The notes under the pieces were generated by a model. It did not search any database. It was not told the DNA's origin and saw only the letters and a program-made list of their open reading frames with translations. Source: JBGPOS01 sp041488155 (lineage in GTDB: Bacteria > Chloroflexota > Dehalococcoidia > Tepidiformales > Tepidiformaceae). From it: 5,501 nt of DNA. Position numbers and translations under genes: made by a program. Positions 1-4,920 of the stretch are shown here, in pieces. How positions within the stretch are numbered: position 1 is the first letter of the stretch; every line of letters begins with the position of its first letter. The DNA lies in NCBI GenBank assembly GCA_041488155.1, contig JBGPOS010000134.1, positions 1-5,501 of the forward strand, given 5' to 3'.

Positions 1-434
1 ATCACGAAGCGCCAGCCCATCAGCGGCGCCTCCCAGGCGAGGATGCGGTGCAGGCCGAAGAGCGACCACGAGGTCATGTAGGCGACGAGCGCGGCGATGC
101 CCGCGCCCGAGTTCGCCATCGCCACCACGAGCGGCACGCTCACCATGGGCCCGCCCGGCGTCAGCATGCCCATGAGCGTGGCGACGACGACGCCGCGGAA
201 GCCGGCGGCGTTGCCGAAGATGCGGGCCACGAGCTGCTGGGGCACCAGCACCTGGAGCATGCCGGTGAGGATCATGGCCGGGATCAGCCGCGGCAGGATG
301 AACCAGATGAGCGAGAGGCCCTGCTTGGCGCCGACGAGGGGGAGACCGGGATCTTTCAGGTAGGCGACGACGGCGAAGACCGCCGCCAGGACGGTGAGGA
401 TGACCATCGAGGCGTCGACTCGGAGCGGCGGCAT
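1..434 (-). CDS. ArsP_1/DUF318-type membrane permease, partial (C-terminal end outside window)
   Basis: This is a polytopic inner-membrane protein, seen as 144 codons with the 3' end cut off by the left edge. Hydrophobic stretches lie at about residues 10-26, 41-66, 81-105 and 112-131. The part around residues 89-110 has the glycine/proline-rich pattern GMLTPGGP...VPLVVAMANSGAG, followed by a hydrophobic helix and GLHRILAWEAPLMG. I match this from memory to the small, half-length members of the predicted permease family PF03773 (ArsP_1, formerly DUF318), usually about 160-170 residues, so perhaps only 15-25 residues are missing. Larger members include ArsP, which exports organoarsenicals, but the substrate of the short forms is unknown and no metal-binding cysteine pattern is visible here. 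The start at 434 is the first ATG in the open frame. It has no Shine-Dalgarno; a TATGAT box (446-441) lies six bases upstream. It is divergent from the HU gene. Family assignment is fairly confident, substrate not. Confidence 0.72.
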   Translation of the reverse strand, partial: MPPLRVDASMVILTVLAAVFAVVAYLKDPGLPLVGAKQGLSLIWFILPRLIPAMILTGMLQVLVPQQLVARIFGNAAGFRGVVVATLMGMLTPGGPMVSVPLVVAMANSGAGIAALVAYMTSWSLFGLHRILAWEAPLMGWRFV

Positions 435-447
435 CGCCCGATCATAC

Positions 448-481
448 CAAGCTTCCGCGGCCAGACCCCGTGCGAAGCTTG
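448..481. repeat. 8-bp inverted repeat in the permease/HU divergent spacer, possible operator
   Basis: CAAGCTTC at 448-455 and its exact reverse complement GAAGCTTG at 474-481 flank an 18-base spacer. Each arm contains the self-palindromic AAGCTT, so the two sites can also be read as direct copies 26 bp apart, about two and a half helical turns. The right arm overlaps the first bases of the HU -35 box (479-484), and the left arm lies just upstream of the TATGAT box facing the permease. A dimeric regulator bound here could affect both genes. That role is inferred; the repeat itself is seen directly. Confidence 0.4.
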
Positions 482-508
482 ACACTCGCGTGCGCGGCGC
501 AGTATAGG
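479..508 (+). promoter_or_regulatory. Sigma70-type promoter of the HU gene, nearly leaderless
   Basis: A perfect TTGACA (479-484) is separated by 18 bases from TATAGG (503-508). Transcription would begin about six to seven bases after the -10 box, at 514-517, which coincides with the GTG start codon at 517. The message would therefore have no, or almost no, 5' leader. The only Shine-Dalgarno-like bases, AGGT at 506-509, would lie upstream of the transcript start. The box sequences are seen; the start site is inferred from spacing. Confidence 0.65.
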
Positions 509-516
509 TCGAAAAC

Positions 517-789
517 GTGACCAAGGCCGAATTGACCGCCGGGATGGCGAAAGCCGCCGGCGGCACCAAGACCGCCGCCGAGCGCGCCATCAACGCCTTC
601 ATCGCCTCGGTGTGCGATTCCCTGCGGAAGGGCCGGCGGGTGACGATCGGCGGATTCGGCACTTTCGTGGTGACCCGGCGCGCCGCCCGCAACGGCCGGA
701 ACCCGCGCACGGGGAAGGCGATCCAGATCCCCGCCGCCCGCGTGCCCCGCTTCAAGGCGAGCCGAGCCTTGAGGGAGACGCTGCGCTGA
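517..789 (+). CDS. HU-family DNA-binding protein (GTG start)
   Basis: This is a histone-like nucleoid protein of 90 residues, exactly the usual length of HU/IHF subunits. HU binds DNA as a dimer, bends it with two beta-ribbon arms and helps organise the nucleoid, recombination and replication. The sequence shows the N-terminal helical dimerisation part (residues 1-40), the family signature GFGTF (46-50), and the beta arm with RNGRNPRTGK (58-67). Pro63 is the residue that intercalates into DNA in this family. The C-terminal helix PRFKASRALRETL (77-89) closes the fold. Cys33 in the helical body is uncommon but not disruptive. GTG at 517 is chosen because it gives the canonical N-terminus (TKAELTAGMAKA) and lies right at the predicted transcription start. 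HU homodimers and IHF subunits cannot be told apart with certainty here, so no gene symbol is given. The gene stands alone, ahead of the tRNA pair, with no T-tract terminator after it. Confidence 0.96.
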   Translation: MTKAELTAGMAKAAGGTKTAAERAINAFIASVCDSLRKGRRVTIGGFGTFVVTRRAARNGRNPRTGKAIQIPAARVPRFKASRALRETLR

Positions 790-839
790 CGGCGACGCCT
801 CAGCGGCGACTTCGGGCTGGCCCCGCCGGCGGGATCATG

Positions 840-845
840 TATACT
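840..845 (+). promoter_or_regulatory. -10 box of the tRNA promoter with GC-rich discriminator
   Basis: TATACT at 840-845 lies 16 bases before the first base of tRNA-Gln and is followed by the G/C-rich GCGGGCAGCG. GC-rich discriminators after the -10 box are typical of stable-RNA promoters under stringent control. I see no good -35 hexamer at 16-18 bases upstream; the area instead holds the palindrome CCCGCCGGCGGG (822-833). The 26-base gap between the two tRNA genes has no promoter of its own, so both are probably transcribed from here. Confidence 0.5.
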
Positions 846-860
846 GCGGGCAGCGTCCGG

Positions 861-934
861 TGGGGGATCGTCTAGTGGTAGGACACGTGGCTCTGGACCA
901 CGTAGCGGGGGTTCGAATCCTCCTCCCCCAGCCA
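861..934 (+). tRNA. tRNA-Gln (anticodon CTG)
   Basis: This is a complete 74-base cloverleaf. The acceptor stem is TGGGGGA (861-867) with TCCCCCA (924-930), discriminator G931 and an encoded CCA at 932-934. The D arm is GTC/GAC with a TAGTGGTAG-type loop. The anticodon stem CGTGG/CCACG (886-890/898-902) encloses loop CTCTGGA, giving anticodon CTG at 893-895, which reads the glutamine codon CAG. The T arm has the normal loop TTCGAAT (912-918). The weak first acceptor pair (T861-A930) is typical of tRNA-Gln. Only the C34 isoacceptor is seen, so CAA must be read by another gene elsewhere. Confidence 0.97.
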
Positions 935-960
935 GTTCCTCCCGCCGCGGTTGCTGATGT

Positions 961-1036
961 GGCCCCATCGTCTAGAGGCCCAGGACACGGCCCTCTCAAG
1001 GCTGAAACACGGGTCCGAATCCCGTTGGGGCCACCA
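961..1036 (+). tRNA. tRNA-Glu (anticodon CTC)
   Basis: This is a complete 76-base cloverleaf. The acceptor stem is GGCCCCA (961-967) with TGGGGCC (1026-1032), discriminator A1033 and an encoded CCA at 1034-1036. The D-arm sequence CGTCTAGAGGCCCAGGACA is typical of bacterial tRNA-Glu. The anticodon stem CGGCC/GGCTG (988-992/1000-1004) holds loop CTCTCAA with anticodon CTC at 995-997, which reads GAG. The T stem ACGGG/CCCGT is perfect. The T loop is TCCGAAT (1014-1020): position 55, almost always T (pseudouridine), is C here. The 3' half of the gene is also read in antisense as the C-terminus of a recombinase remnant, which marks this gene as the target of a mobile element. Confidence 0.95.
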
Positions 1037-1280
1037 ACCGACTCGCAGATATTAAGTCCGCGAAAACGCGAGTCAGCGTCGTCGTGCCTTCAAACTCGTA
1101 GATCAGTCCCGACTTCCGCCCAGGACCCTTCGGCGGCGGAATCTGAGGGGGGCGAGGAACCGGCCTGAACACGATGCGGTCCTCGATCACCGAACGTATC
1201 AGCCGACGTCCCTCGGAAACGTTCTCGCGCGCCAGTGAGCGCCACTTCTCGATCCGAGCCCGGACGGTCTCTTTCATCAC
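996..1280 (-). pseudogene. Serine recombinase, C-terminal remnant ending inside tRNA-Glu
   Basis: About 94 residues of open frame remain (GTG at 1280 is merely the first available start). The pattern RARIEKWRSLARENVSEGRRLIRSVIEDRIVFRPV (residues 7-41), then YEFEGTTTLTRVFADLI (61-77), matches from memory the region after the zinc ribbon and coiled coil of large serine recombinases. There a helix and LLxGRixF.P are followed by a y.F.G beta segment. The N-terminal resolvase domain with the catalytic serine, the recombinase domain and the zinc ribbon are all missing, and an in-frame TGA lies just upstream, so the gene is inactive. The last 13 residues (82-94, LVAPTGFGPVFQP) are the antisense reading of the 3' end of tRNA-Glu. 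Such tails are common in integrases and recombinases of elements inserted at this tRNA. The gene would have been at the edge of its element. Family call good; the exact subfamily is not determinable. Confidence 0.68.
1040..1074. repeat. Inverted repeat just after tRNA-Glu
   Basis: GACTCGC (1040-1046) and GCGAGTC (1068-1074) are exact reverse complements around a 21-base loop. Inside, CGCG-AAAA-CGCG (1059-1070) forms a competing tight hairpin. No T-tract follows, so it is not a standard terminator. Its place three bases after the CCA end suits either a tRNA 3' processing or termination structure, or a recombination-site arm of the old element. The same bases also code for the recombinase remnant on the other strand. 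Role unproven. Confidence 0.35.
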
Positions 1281-1422
1281 TCGAGAACTTCCAGCCCGAG
1301 GTCAGCACGCGCAGCCGAACCAGTGAACGGTTGCCGGCGGGGGGTGTCCCCTCGAAGACGAAGCCGCCGAGGGCCGACACAGGGACCTCCAACTTCTCCT
1401 CGGCATCGAGGTAGGGTGTCAC
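1281..1422 (-). other. Unplaced coding-like fragment between recombinase remnant and exported protein
   Basis: From GTG at 1422 the minus strand reads VTPYLDAEEKLEVPVSALG, then GFVFEGTPPAGNRSLVRLRVLTSGWKF, with regular G/C third positions. It then runs on, in a frame shifted relative to the recombinase remnant, to a stop at 1090. The downstream part of that long frame is low-complexity shadow of the recombinase sequence. The upstream 45 or so residues look like a beta-rich piece of a real protein, but I recognise no family. There is no clear Shine-Dalgarno. It is most likely the broken end of a gene cut by the recombinase insertion or its decay, or it could be chance. Confidence 0.2.
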
Positions 1423-1443
1423 CTCCGGCGAAGTAAACTCACG

Positions 1444-1938
1444 CTAGGAGGCCGGTCGCACGGAGGCGACGATGGCGTCGAAGGCCCGGAGGTCGCCGCC
1501 CCGGCCGATCGACAGTGAGATCAGCCGCTCGTCGCCTGCAGACGACCTCACGACCAGATCGGCGCTGCGGCTGAACGTGAGGGTATCGAGGCAGAGGCGC
1601 ACCTGTACGCCGTGCGCGTTGGTGGTCCACGAGCAGCGGGTGTTCGGGAGCAGATGCTCGCGCAGGAAGACCCGGGGAGGAACCTCTCCCGTCGTGGGCG
1701 ACGCCAGCCGGACGGGGGGGCCCTGCGGCGGCGTGAAGACCGCCTGGGGGCCCTCGCGGCGGACCGTCCAGCCGGCCGGGTACTCGAGCACGACGCCAAG
1801 GTCGGCGTCAACGAACGTCATGTCGAGGCTCCTGCCGGGCCGGGGCGGCTCACCGGGTCCTCCCCGCACGGCGACGGCCAAGCTCACCCCCACACCCAGA
1901 GCGAGCACCGAGAGAATCCGCCTTGCCACGCCCGGCAT
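1444..1938 (-). CDS. Small exported protein of unknown function
   Basis: The protein has 164 residues. A Sec-type signal peptide is clear: MPGVARR, then a hydrophobic core (residues 8-24, ILSVLALGVGVSLAVAV) and a small-residue region near 26-30. The mature part starts with a proline/glycine linker. It continues with TFVDADLGVVLEYPAGWTV (41-59), a beta-rich opening common in small exported proteins of the 'linear-peptide then EYPxGW' kind, also seen in PsbP-like domains. A pair of cysteines, Cys102 and Cys116, could form a disulfide outside the cytoplasm. The C-terminus FDAIVASVRP is again typical of such domains, where a last helix packs on the sheet. There is no lipobox cysteine. Start 1938 is chosen over longer frames because GGAGAG lies just upstream (GGAG, six-base spacer) and the signal peptide begins there. 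I do not know its function. It is divergent from the BNR protein across a 350-base spacer. Confidence 0.62.
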   Translation of the reverse strand: MPGVARRILSVLALGVGVSLAVAVRGGPGEPPRPGRSLDMTFVDADLGVVLEYPAGWTVRREGPQAVFTPPQGPPVRLASPTTGEVPPRVFLREHLLPNTRCSWTTNAHGVQVRLCLDTLTFSRSADLVVRSSAGDERLISLSIGRGGDLRAFDAIVASVRPAS

Positions 1939-2183
1939 TGTACTCTCCGCTCTCCGGTGCGCGTCCCTCGGTGGAGAAGCGCTCCCCGGCGCACCGTACC
2001 TCTTCCGGTGCCGGCGCCGCCTCCGCACCGTCCGCGCGTATCGTGGTCAACCTTTGGCGGGGAGTGTCTTCGCCGCGGGTGGTGGAACCCCAGCAAGTAG
2101 CGGTCATTCCCCGGAAACGGTCGGAATTTTCTCGCACTTAATGGGAACATGTGTCACCGGCAACTCATCGATGCCTCGGCTTA

Positions 2184-2192
2184 TGCGATAAT
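2184..2192 (+). promoter_or_regulatory. Possible extended -10 promoter of the BNR protein
   Basis: TGCGATAAT (2184-2192) fits an extended -10 element, TGn followed by a TATAAT-like hexamer. Such promoters can work without a good -35, and none is seen at 17 bases upstream. A start near 2199 would place the neighbouring palindrome right over the transcription start and leave a leader of about 88 bases before ATG 2287. This is inference from motif resemblance only. Confidence 0.33.
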
Positions 2193-2200
2193 TTTCTGGC

Positions 2201-2222
2201 TATGCCGTCGACCGACGGCATA
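2201..2222. repeat. Palindromic operator-like site upstream of the BNR protein
   Basis: TATGCCGTCG (2201-2210) and CGACGGCATA (2213-2222) are perfect 10-base reverse complements around a two-base centre, AC. A further CTATGCC at 2225-2231 repeats CTATGCC of 2200-2206 at a 25-base distance. TATGCC thus occurs three times in 31 bases, twice forward and once reverse. A perfect dyad of this size between two divergent genes is typical of a dimeric repressor or activator site. The binding protein is unknown and no regulator gene is visible in the window. Confidence 0.55.
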
Positions 2223-2286
2223 CACTATGCCTCCTATAGGTCCACCGGCTATACATCCCTCAACCCTCGCCATGATGGAGGCCGCG

Positions 2287-3867
2287 ATGGGACGAATTGC
2301 TCAACATGAAGGTGTACACGGACCCCGCTCCGGCGCCCTGCTGGGAATGAAGGCACTGGTCGCGACGGCTCTCGCTCTCTTCGCCTTCGTGGCGCCCGCC
2401 CAGGCCGAGGAGTCGCTAGCGCTGGACCGCAACGCGGCTTTCATGAGCCATGTTCACCACCTCCGCTCGAACCTGAGGGGAGGCCGCCACATACCCGCTA
2501 GCCTAACCGCGCCCGCGAGCCCCGAAGCGGCCGTGGCCGCGACCTTCGCGGGTTCCGGGTATCCGGCGCCGAGCGCCGCCGGCATCGTGACGCCCACCAC
2601 CACCTTCCCCGAAGCTGAGGAGCACATCGCCGTCGATCCGAACAACCCCAACAACCTCGTGGCGGCAATCAGCGACTTCGACGCCGCCGGCGGGGGGTTC
2701 AACACCACCAAGTACGTCTTCTCCAAGGACAACGGCGCCAAGTGGACGGAGAGCTACGTGCCGATGGATCCCTACGGCTTCGGCTTCCTGTTCACCGGTG
2801 ACGGCTTCCTCTGGTTCGCCAACAGCGACCCCGTTGTCGCCATCGACAATCAGGGCTTCGTCTACCTCGCCGATCTCTATCTCGACGTCTTCGACAACGG
2901 CAATGGCCTCTACGTGAGCGTCGCCAACCTCGCCGGGGGCAGCGTCCACTTCACCGCGGCCGCCACGTACCACGTGGACGTCCACCCGAGCGGGTTCACG
3001 AACATCTTCGCTGACAAGCCGTGGCTCGCGGTGGACAACGGCAAGAATGCCACCACGGCTGGCACCGTGTACGTGACCTGGTCGCGCTTCGTCGGCAACA
3101 GTGACAGCATCCTGCTGTCACGCTCCACGAACCACGGCAGGACGTGGTCGAGGCCCCTCCGGATCAGCCCGCCGTCGCAGGACGGCGCCGTCCAGGGCTC
3201 CCAGGTCGCCGTGGGCCCGAACGGGGAAGTGTACGTGGTTTACGAGGTCTTCTACGTCGGCGGCAAGTGCCAGCACTTCATGGCCAAGTCCACGAACCGA
3301 GGCGCCAGCTTCAGCGTCCCCACGCCGATCACGCCGGTCTTCAACGACCTGTCGTTCGGCTCCACCTATCGGGTGAACAGCTTCACGTCGCTGGCCGTAG
3401 ACCAGTCCCGGGCCAACACCCTCTACGCGGTCTACGCGGACCAGCCCAGCGGCGACGCCGAGGTCGAGTTCATCGCCTCGACGGACGGCGGCAAGACCTT
3501 TTCCGCTCCGGTCGTGATCAACGACGCCTCGGCAGGCCAGCAGTTCTTCCCCGCGGTCACGGTCGACAGCAGCGGCGTGGTCCACGCTATGTGGTTTGAT
3601 ACGCGGAACAGCCCGACCGATCCGTCCAAGTACGACATCTACGCCACATACTCGATGTTCCCGAACACCTTCGCCTCCAACACGCGGGTCACGCCGGCGC
3701 CCGCCGCCAACTCCGCTGGCGCCAGCATCGACGCCGGCACGGCGACGTTCATCGGCGACTACGCGGGTATCGCCGCCGGCGGCGGGTTTGCCCACCCGGT
3801 CTGGACGAACGGCGGATTCAACAACGGCCAGCTGCAGACAACGGCACTCCCGCTCCCGCACCCATAG
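2287..3867 (+). CDS. Secreted BNR/Asp-box beta-propeller protein (sialidase-fold), substrate unknown
   Basis: The predicted exported protein has 526 residues from ATG 2287. Four Asp-boxes (S-x-D/N-x-G-x-T-W/F) are visible: SKDNGAKW (146-153), STNHGRTW (280-287), STNRGASF (335-342) and STDGGKTF (398-405). Between them lie strand-turn patterns such as EEHIAVDPNNPNNLVAAI (112-129), PWLAVDNG, SQVAVGPNGEVYVVYE and FFPAVTVDSSGVVHAMWFDTRN (420-441). The end, FIGDYAGIAAGGGFAHPVW, closes the propeller. This is the layout of six-bladed sialidase/neuraminidase-fold proteins. However, I see no F/YRIP motif or clear arginine triad, so sialidase activity should not be assumed; binding or lyase/hydrolase activity on other glycans is equally possible. 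The signal peptide MKALVATALALFAFVAPAQA lies at residues 21-40. ATG 2287 has GGAGG five bases upstream and is preferred. ATG 2347 would begin exactly at the signal peptide (506 residues) but lacks a proper Shine-Dalgarno. The frame opens as far up as 2149, without support. It is a monocistronic gene. Confidence 0.82.
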   Translation: MGRIAQHEGVHGPRSGALLGMKALVATALALFAFVAPAQAEESLALDRNAAFMSHVHHLRSNLRGGRHIPASLTAPASPEAAVAATFAGSGYPAPSAAGIVTPTTTFPEAEEHIAVDPNNPNNLVAAISDFDAAGGGFNTTKYVFSKDNGAKWTESYVPMDPYGFGFLFTGDGFLWFANSDPVVAIDNQGFVYLADLYLDVFDNGNGLYVSVANLAGGSVHFTAAATYHVDVHPSGFTNIFADKPWLAVDNGKNATTAGTVYVTWSRFVGNSDSILLSRSTNHGRTWSRPLRISPPSQDGAVQGSQVAVGPNGEVYVVYEVFYVGGKCQHFMAKSTNRGASFSVPTPITPVFNDLSFGSTYRVNSFTSLAVDQSRANTLYAVYADQPSGDAEVEFIASTDGGKTFSAPVVINDASAGQQFFPAVTVDSSGVVHAMWFDTRNSPTDPSKYDIYATYSMFPNTFASNTRVTPAPAANSAGASIDAGTATFIGDYAGIAAGGGFAHPVWTNGGFNNGQLQTTALPLPHP

Positions 3868-3878
3868 ATTAGTGGGTG
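3859..3878 (+). other. Small hairpin over the BNR stop codon
   Basis: CACCCA (3859-3864) pairs with TGGGTG (3873-3878) around an eight-base loop that includes the TAG stop. It has only six pairs and no following T-tract, so a role as intrinsic terminator is doubtful. It is the only stem candidate at the end of this gene. Confidence 0.2.
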
Positions 3879-4021
3879 GTGATCGGCAACTGGAGCATGA
3901 ATGCCGGTAGGGCTTGAGCGACGCTGACGGCGGCCCTGCCGACCTGTTCGCGCCGCACCTCGAGGGCGAACGCCGACAGGCACCGACCCGGACGGTGGAC
4001 CACTGCCAACGGGGGCGGCGT

Positions 4022-4192
4022 GAACGACCGTCCCGCGTAACCAGCGAGCTCGGCGATCTGTTCGGCGTCGCCCTCCGGCTGCACAACCGGTGGAACGGCT
4101 TCAAGAGCCTGCGCGACAAGTGGCACGCCCACATCGAGGCCACGCTGCTGCGCCCGGTGCTCGTCATCGACGAGGCGCAGGAGATGTCCACG
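4022..4192 (+). pseudogene. Transposition-type AAA ATPase (TniB/ExeA-like), internal fragment
   Basis: About 57 residues of uninterrupted frame read ERPSRVTSELGDLFGVALRL, then HNRWNGFKSLRDKWHAHIEA, then TLLRPVLVIDEAQEM. The hydrophobic VLVIDEAQE (4157-4183) is a Walker B motif. The preceding NRW.GFK.LR..W..HIE.TL.RP pattern matches, from memory, ATP-binding helper proteins encoded beside DDE transposases and often annotated as ExeA-like or TniB-like. These proteins normally have some 250-300 residues and choose the target for the transposase. Here the Walker A loop (GxxxxGK) that should lie about 60-70 residues upstream is absent. The sequence after QEM does not continue with the expected helix (ELRLL), so both ends are lost. 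An ATG-initiated frame (starting 3914, ending 4522) spans the fragment and beyond, but outside 4022-4192 it looks like chance sequence. No transposase gene is seen. It is a relic of a decayed transposon. Confidence 0.6.
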
Positions 4193-4193
4193 G

Positions 4194-4547
4194 ATGCAAC
4201 GGTTTCAACTCGCGGTGTTCCCCGACCCCCCGCCGCGCATTGTGACGGAGGTGGCGATCTTCTATTTCGCCGAGCTGGGCTTGGACCCGCGCCCCGAACC
4301 CGCTGCCCTGATCCTCGCAGGAAGAATGCGGATGCGCCCGATCCTCATGACCTCCGGCATCGCGATCCTCGCCCTGATGCCGCTGGCTCTGGGAATCGGC
4401 GCCGGGTCAGCGATGCAGACGCCTCTCGCCATTGCCATCATCTCTGGCCTCATTCTCGCCGTGCCGCTCGTCCTCTTCCTCATGCCCGCGCTGTATCTGG
4501 TTCTTGGGCGGACTGGGAGTAATCCGGGCTCACAGGCGGGGCAGTGA
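4194..4547 (+). pseudogene. RND efflux transporter, C-terminal fragment
   Basis: The frame reads RIVTEVAIFYFAEL, then ALILAGRMRMRPILMTSGIA, ILALMPLALGIGAGSAMQTP and LAIAIISGLILAVPLVLFLM to PALYLVLG, from residue 15 on. This is the well-conserved end of the inner-membrane pump of tripartite RND systems (CusA/CzcA/AcrB superfamily). A helix is followed by the RxRPILMT loop, a helix with PLALGIG, then PLAIAIISGL and the last helix ending in PALY. Whole pumps have about 1000-1050 residues; only about the last 90 are here, so the large periplasmic domains and the proton-relay helix are missing. The first 14 codons (4194-4235, MQRFQLAVFPDPPP) do not fit the family and mark the break, directly next to the ATPase fragment. 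A few residues around LGLDPRPEP look eroded, yet no stop has arisen, suggesting a fairly recent event. It could still be translated from ATG 4194 as a small membrane peptide, but no Shine-Dalgarno supports this. Confidence 0.75.
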
Positions 4548-4920
4548 CACAACCTGACGGCGCCTCCACCTTCGCCAGATCCCGCGGGAACCGATCCTCC
4601 TCTTGCTCGGCCTCGGCCAGCCAAGAAACAGGGGCTTATCGTCCCTGTTCTGGCGCTTTGCGAGGAAAACTACGGAAATGATGGGCGAGGGCATGTACGT
4701 GCTTGTCAACGACTCGTCACCGTGAGCGCCGCGAGGAGCGCCTGGCTCACCGGGCCACGCTTCCCCGTGCCTGCTTCCGGCTCGGGGGGCGGCCCGGGCG
4801 TCCTCAAACGGTTCGGCAAGCGCCGTCCCGACGTCATCGTCTCCATCGAGGAACGGGTCCGCGTGGAAGAAGACAAGAAAGCGTTGAAGCGCGGAATGAA
4901 GCGCCCCCGCGCTGGTGACG
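4548..4920. other. Unassigned sequence between the gene remnants and the right-edge gene
   Basis: I cannot place a known gene in these 373 bases. Two overlapping forward frames are open for part of it. One, ending at 4725, contains LFWRFARKTTEMMGEGMYVL, and the other runs up to 4934. Neither is familiar. The sequence includes the hairpin at 4627-4649. The base pattern before 4700 is less codon-like than in the flanking real genes, which fits further decayed mobile-element DNA. Any promoter for the right-edge gene must also lie here, but no clear -35/-10 pair was found. Confidence 0.35.
4627..4649. repeat. Hairpin with 7-8 bp stem
   Basis: AACAGGG (4627-4633) pairs with CCCTGTT (4643-4649); an extra G-T pair (4634/4642) leaves a seven-base loop, CTTATCG. 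There is no T-tract after either arm, so a terminator role is unlikely in both directions. Given the transposon ATPase relic 430 bases upstream, it may be part of an old element end, but I cannot recognise one. Confidence 0.35.

Larger units (their letters stand above)
1939..2286. other. Divergent intergenic region, regulatory
   Basis: No convincing gene lies in this 348-base gap; frames that cross it are shadows or N-terminal extensions with poor codon patterns. Its right half (about 2110-2260) is visibly richer in A/T than the rest of the window, as expected of promoter DNA. It holds a possible extended -10 box, a 22-bp palindrome and repeated TATGCC words, described separately. On the minus strand a TTGACC (2050-2045) could be a -35 for the exported protein, but no good -10 stands at the right distance. 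Confidence 0.5.

Noticed and set aside
48..482. Forward frames of 144 and 88 residues over the left edge
   Set aside because: They are complementary shadows of the permease; the first is a run of H/R/E/D/G typical of antisense high-GC DNA.
822..833. CCCGCCGGCGGG palindrome after HU as a terminator
   Set aside because: No loop and no T-tract; in DNA of this GC content such short palindromes arise by chance.
860..1168. Forward 102-residue frame across both tRNA genes
   Set aside because: It runs through two perfect tRNA cloverleaves and has no protein-like features.
1472..2191. Forward 239-residue frame opposite the exported protein
   Set aside because: The minus-strand gene has a signal peptide, Shine-Dalgarno and sensible hydrophobic pattern; the forward frame is S/R/T/P-rich shadow sequence.
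2149..2286. N-terminal extension of the BNR protein to ATG 2149
   Set aside because: It would place the signal peptide 66 residues inside, lacks a Shine-Dalgarno, and covers the palindrome and promoter-like DNA.
3869..4132. Minus-strand 87-residue frame ending ALPAFMLQLPITTH
   Set aside because: The C-terminal part looks somewhat protein-like, but the frame crosses the ATPase fragment in antisense, has no ribosome site, and matches nothing I know; left as unproven.
3118..4191. Minus-strand 357-residue frame
   Set aside because: It is antisense to the BNR gene and the ATPase fragment, with Arg/Gly/Val-rich shadow composition and no recognisable domain.
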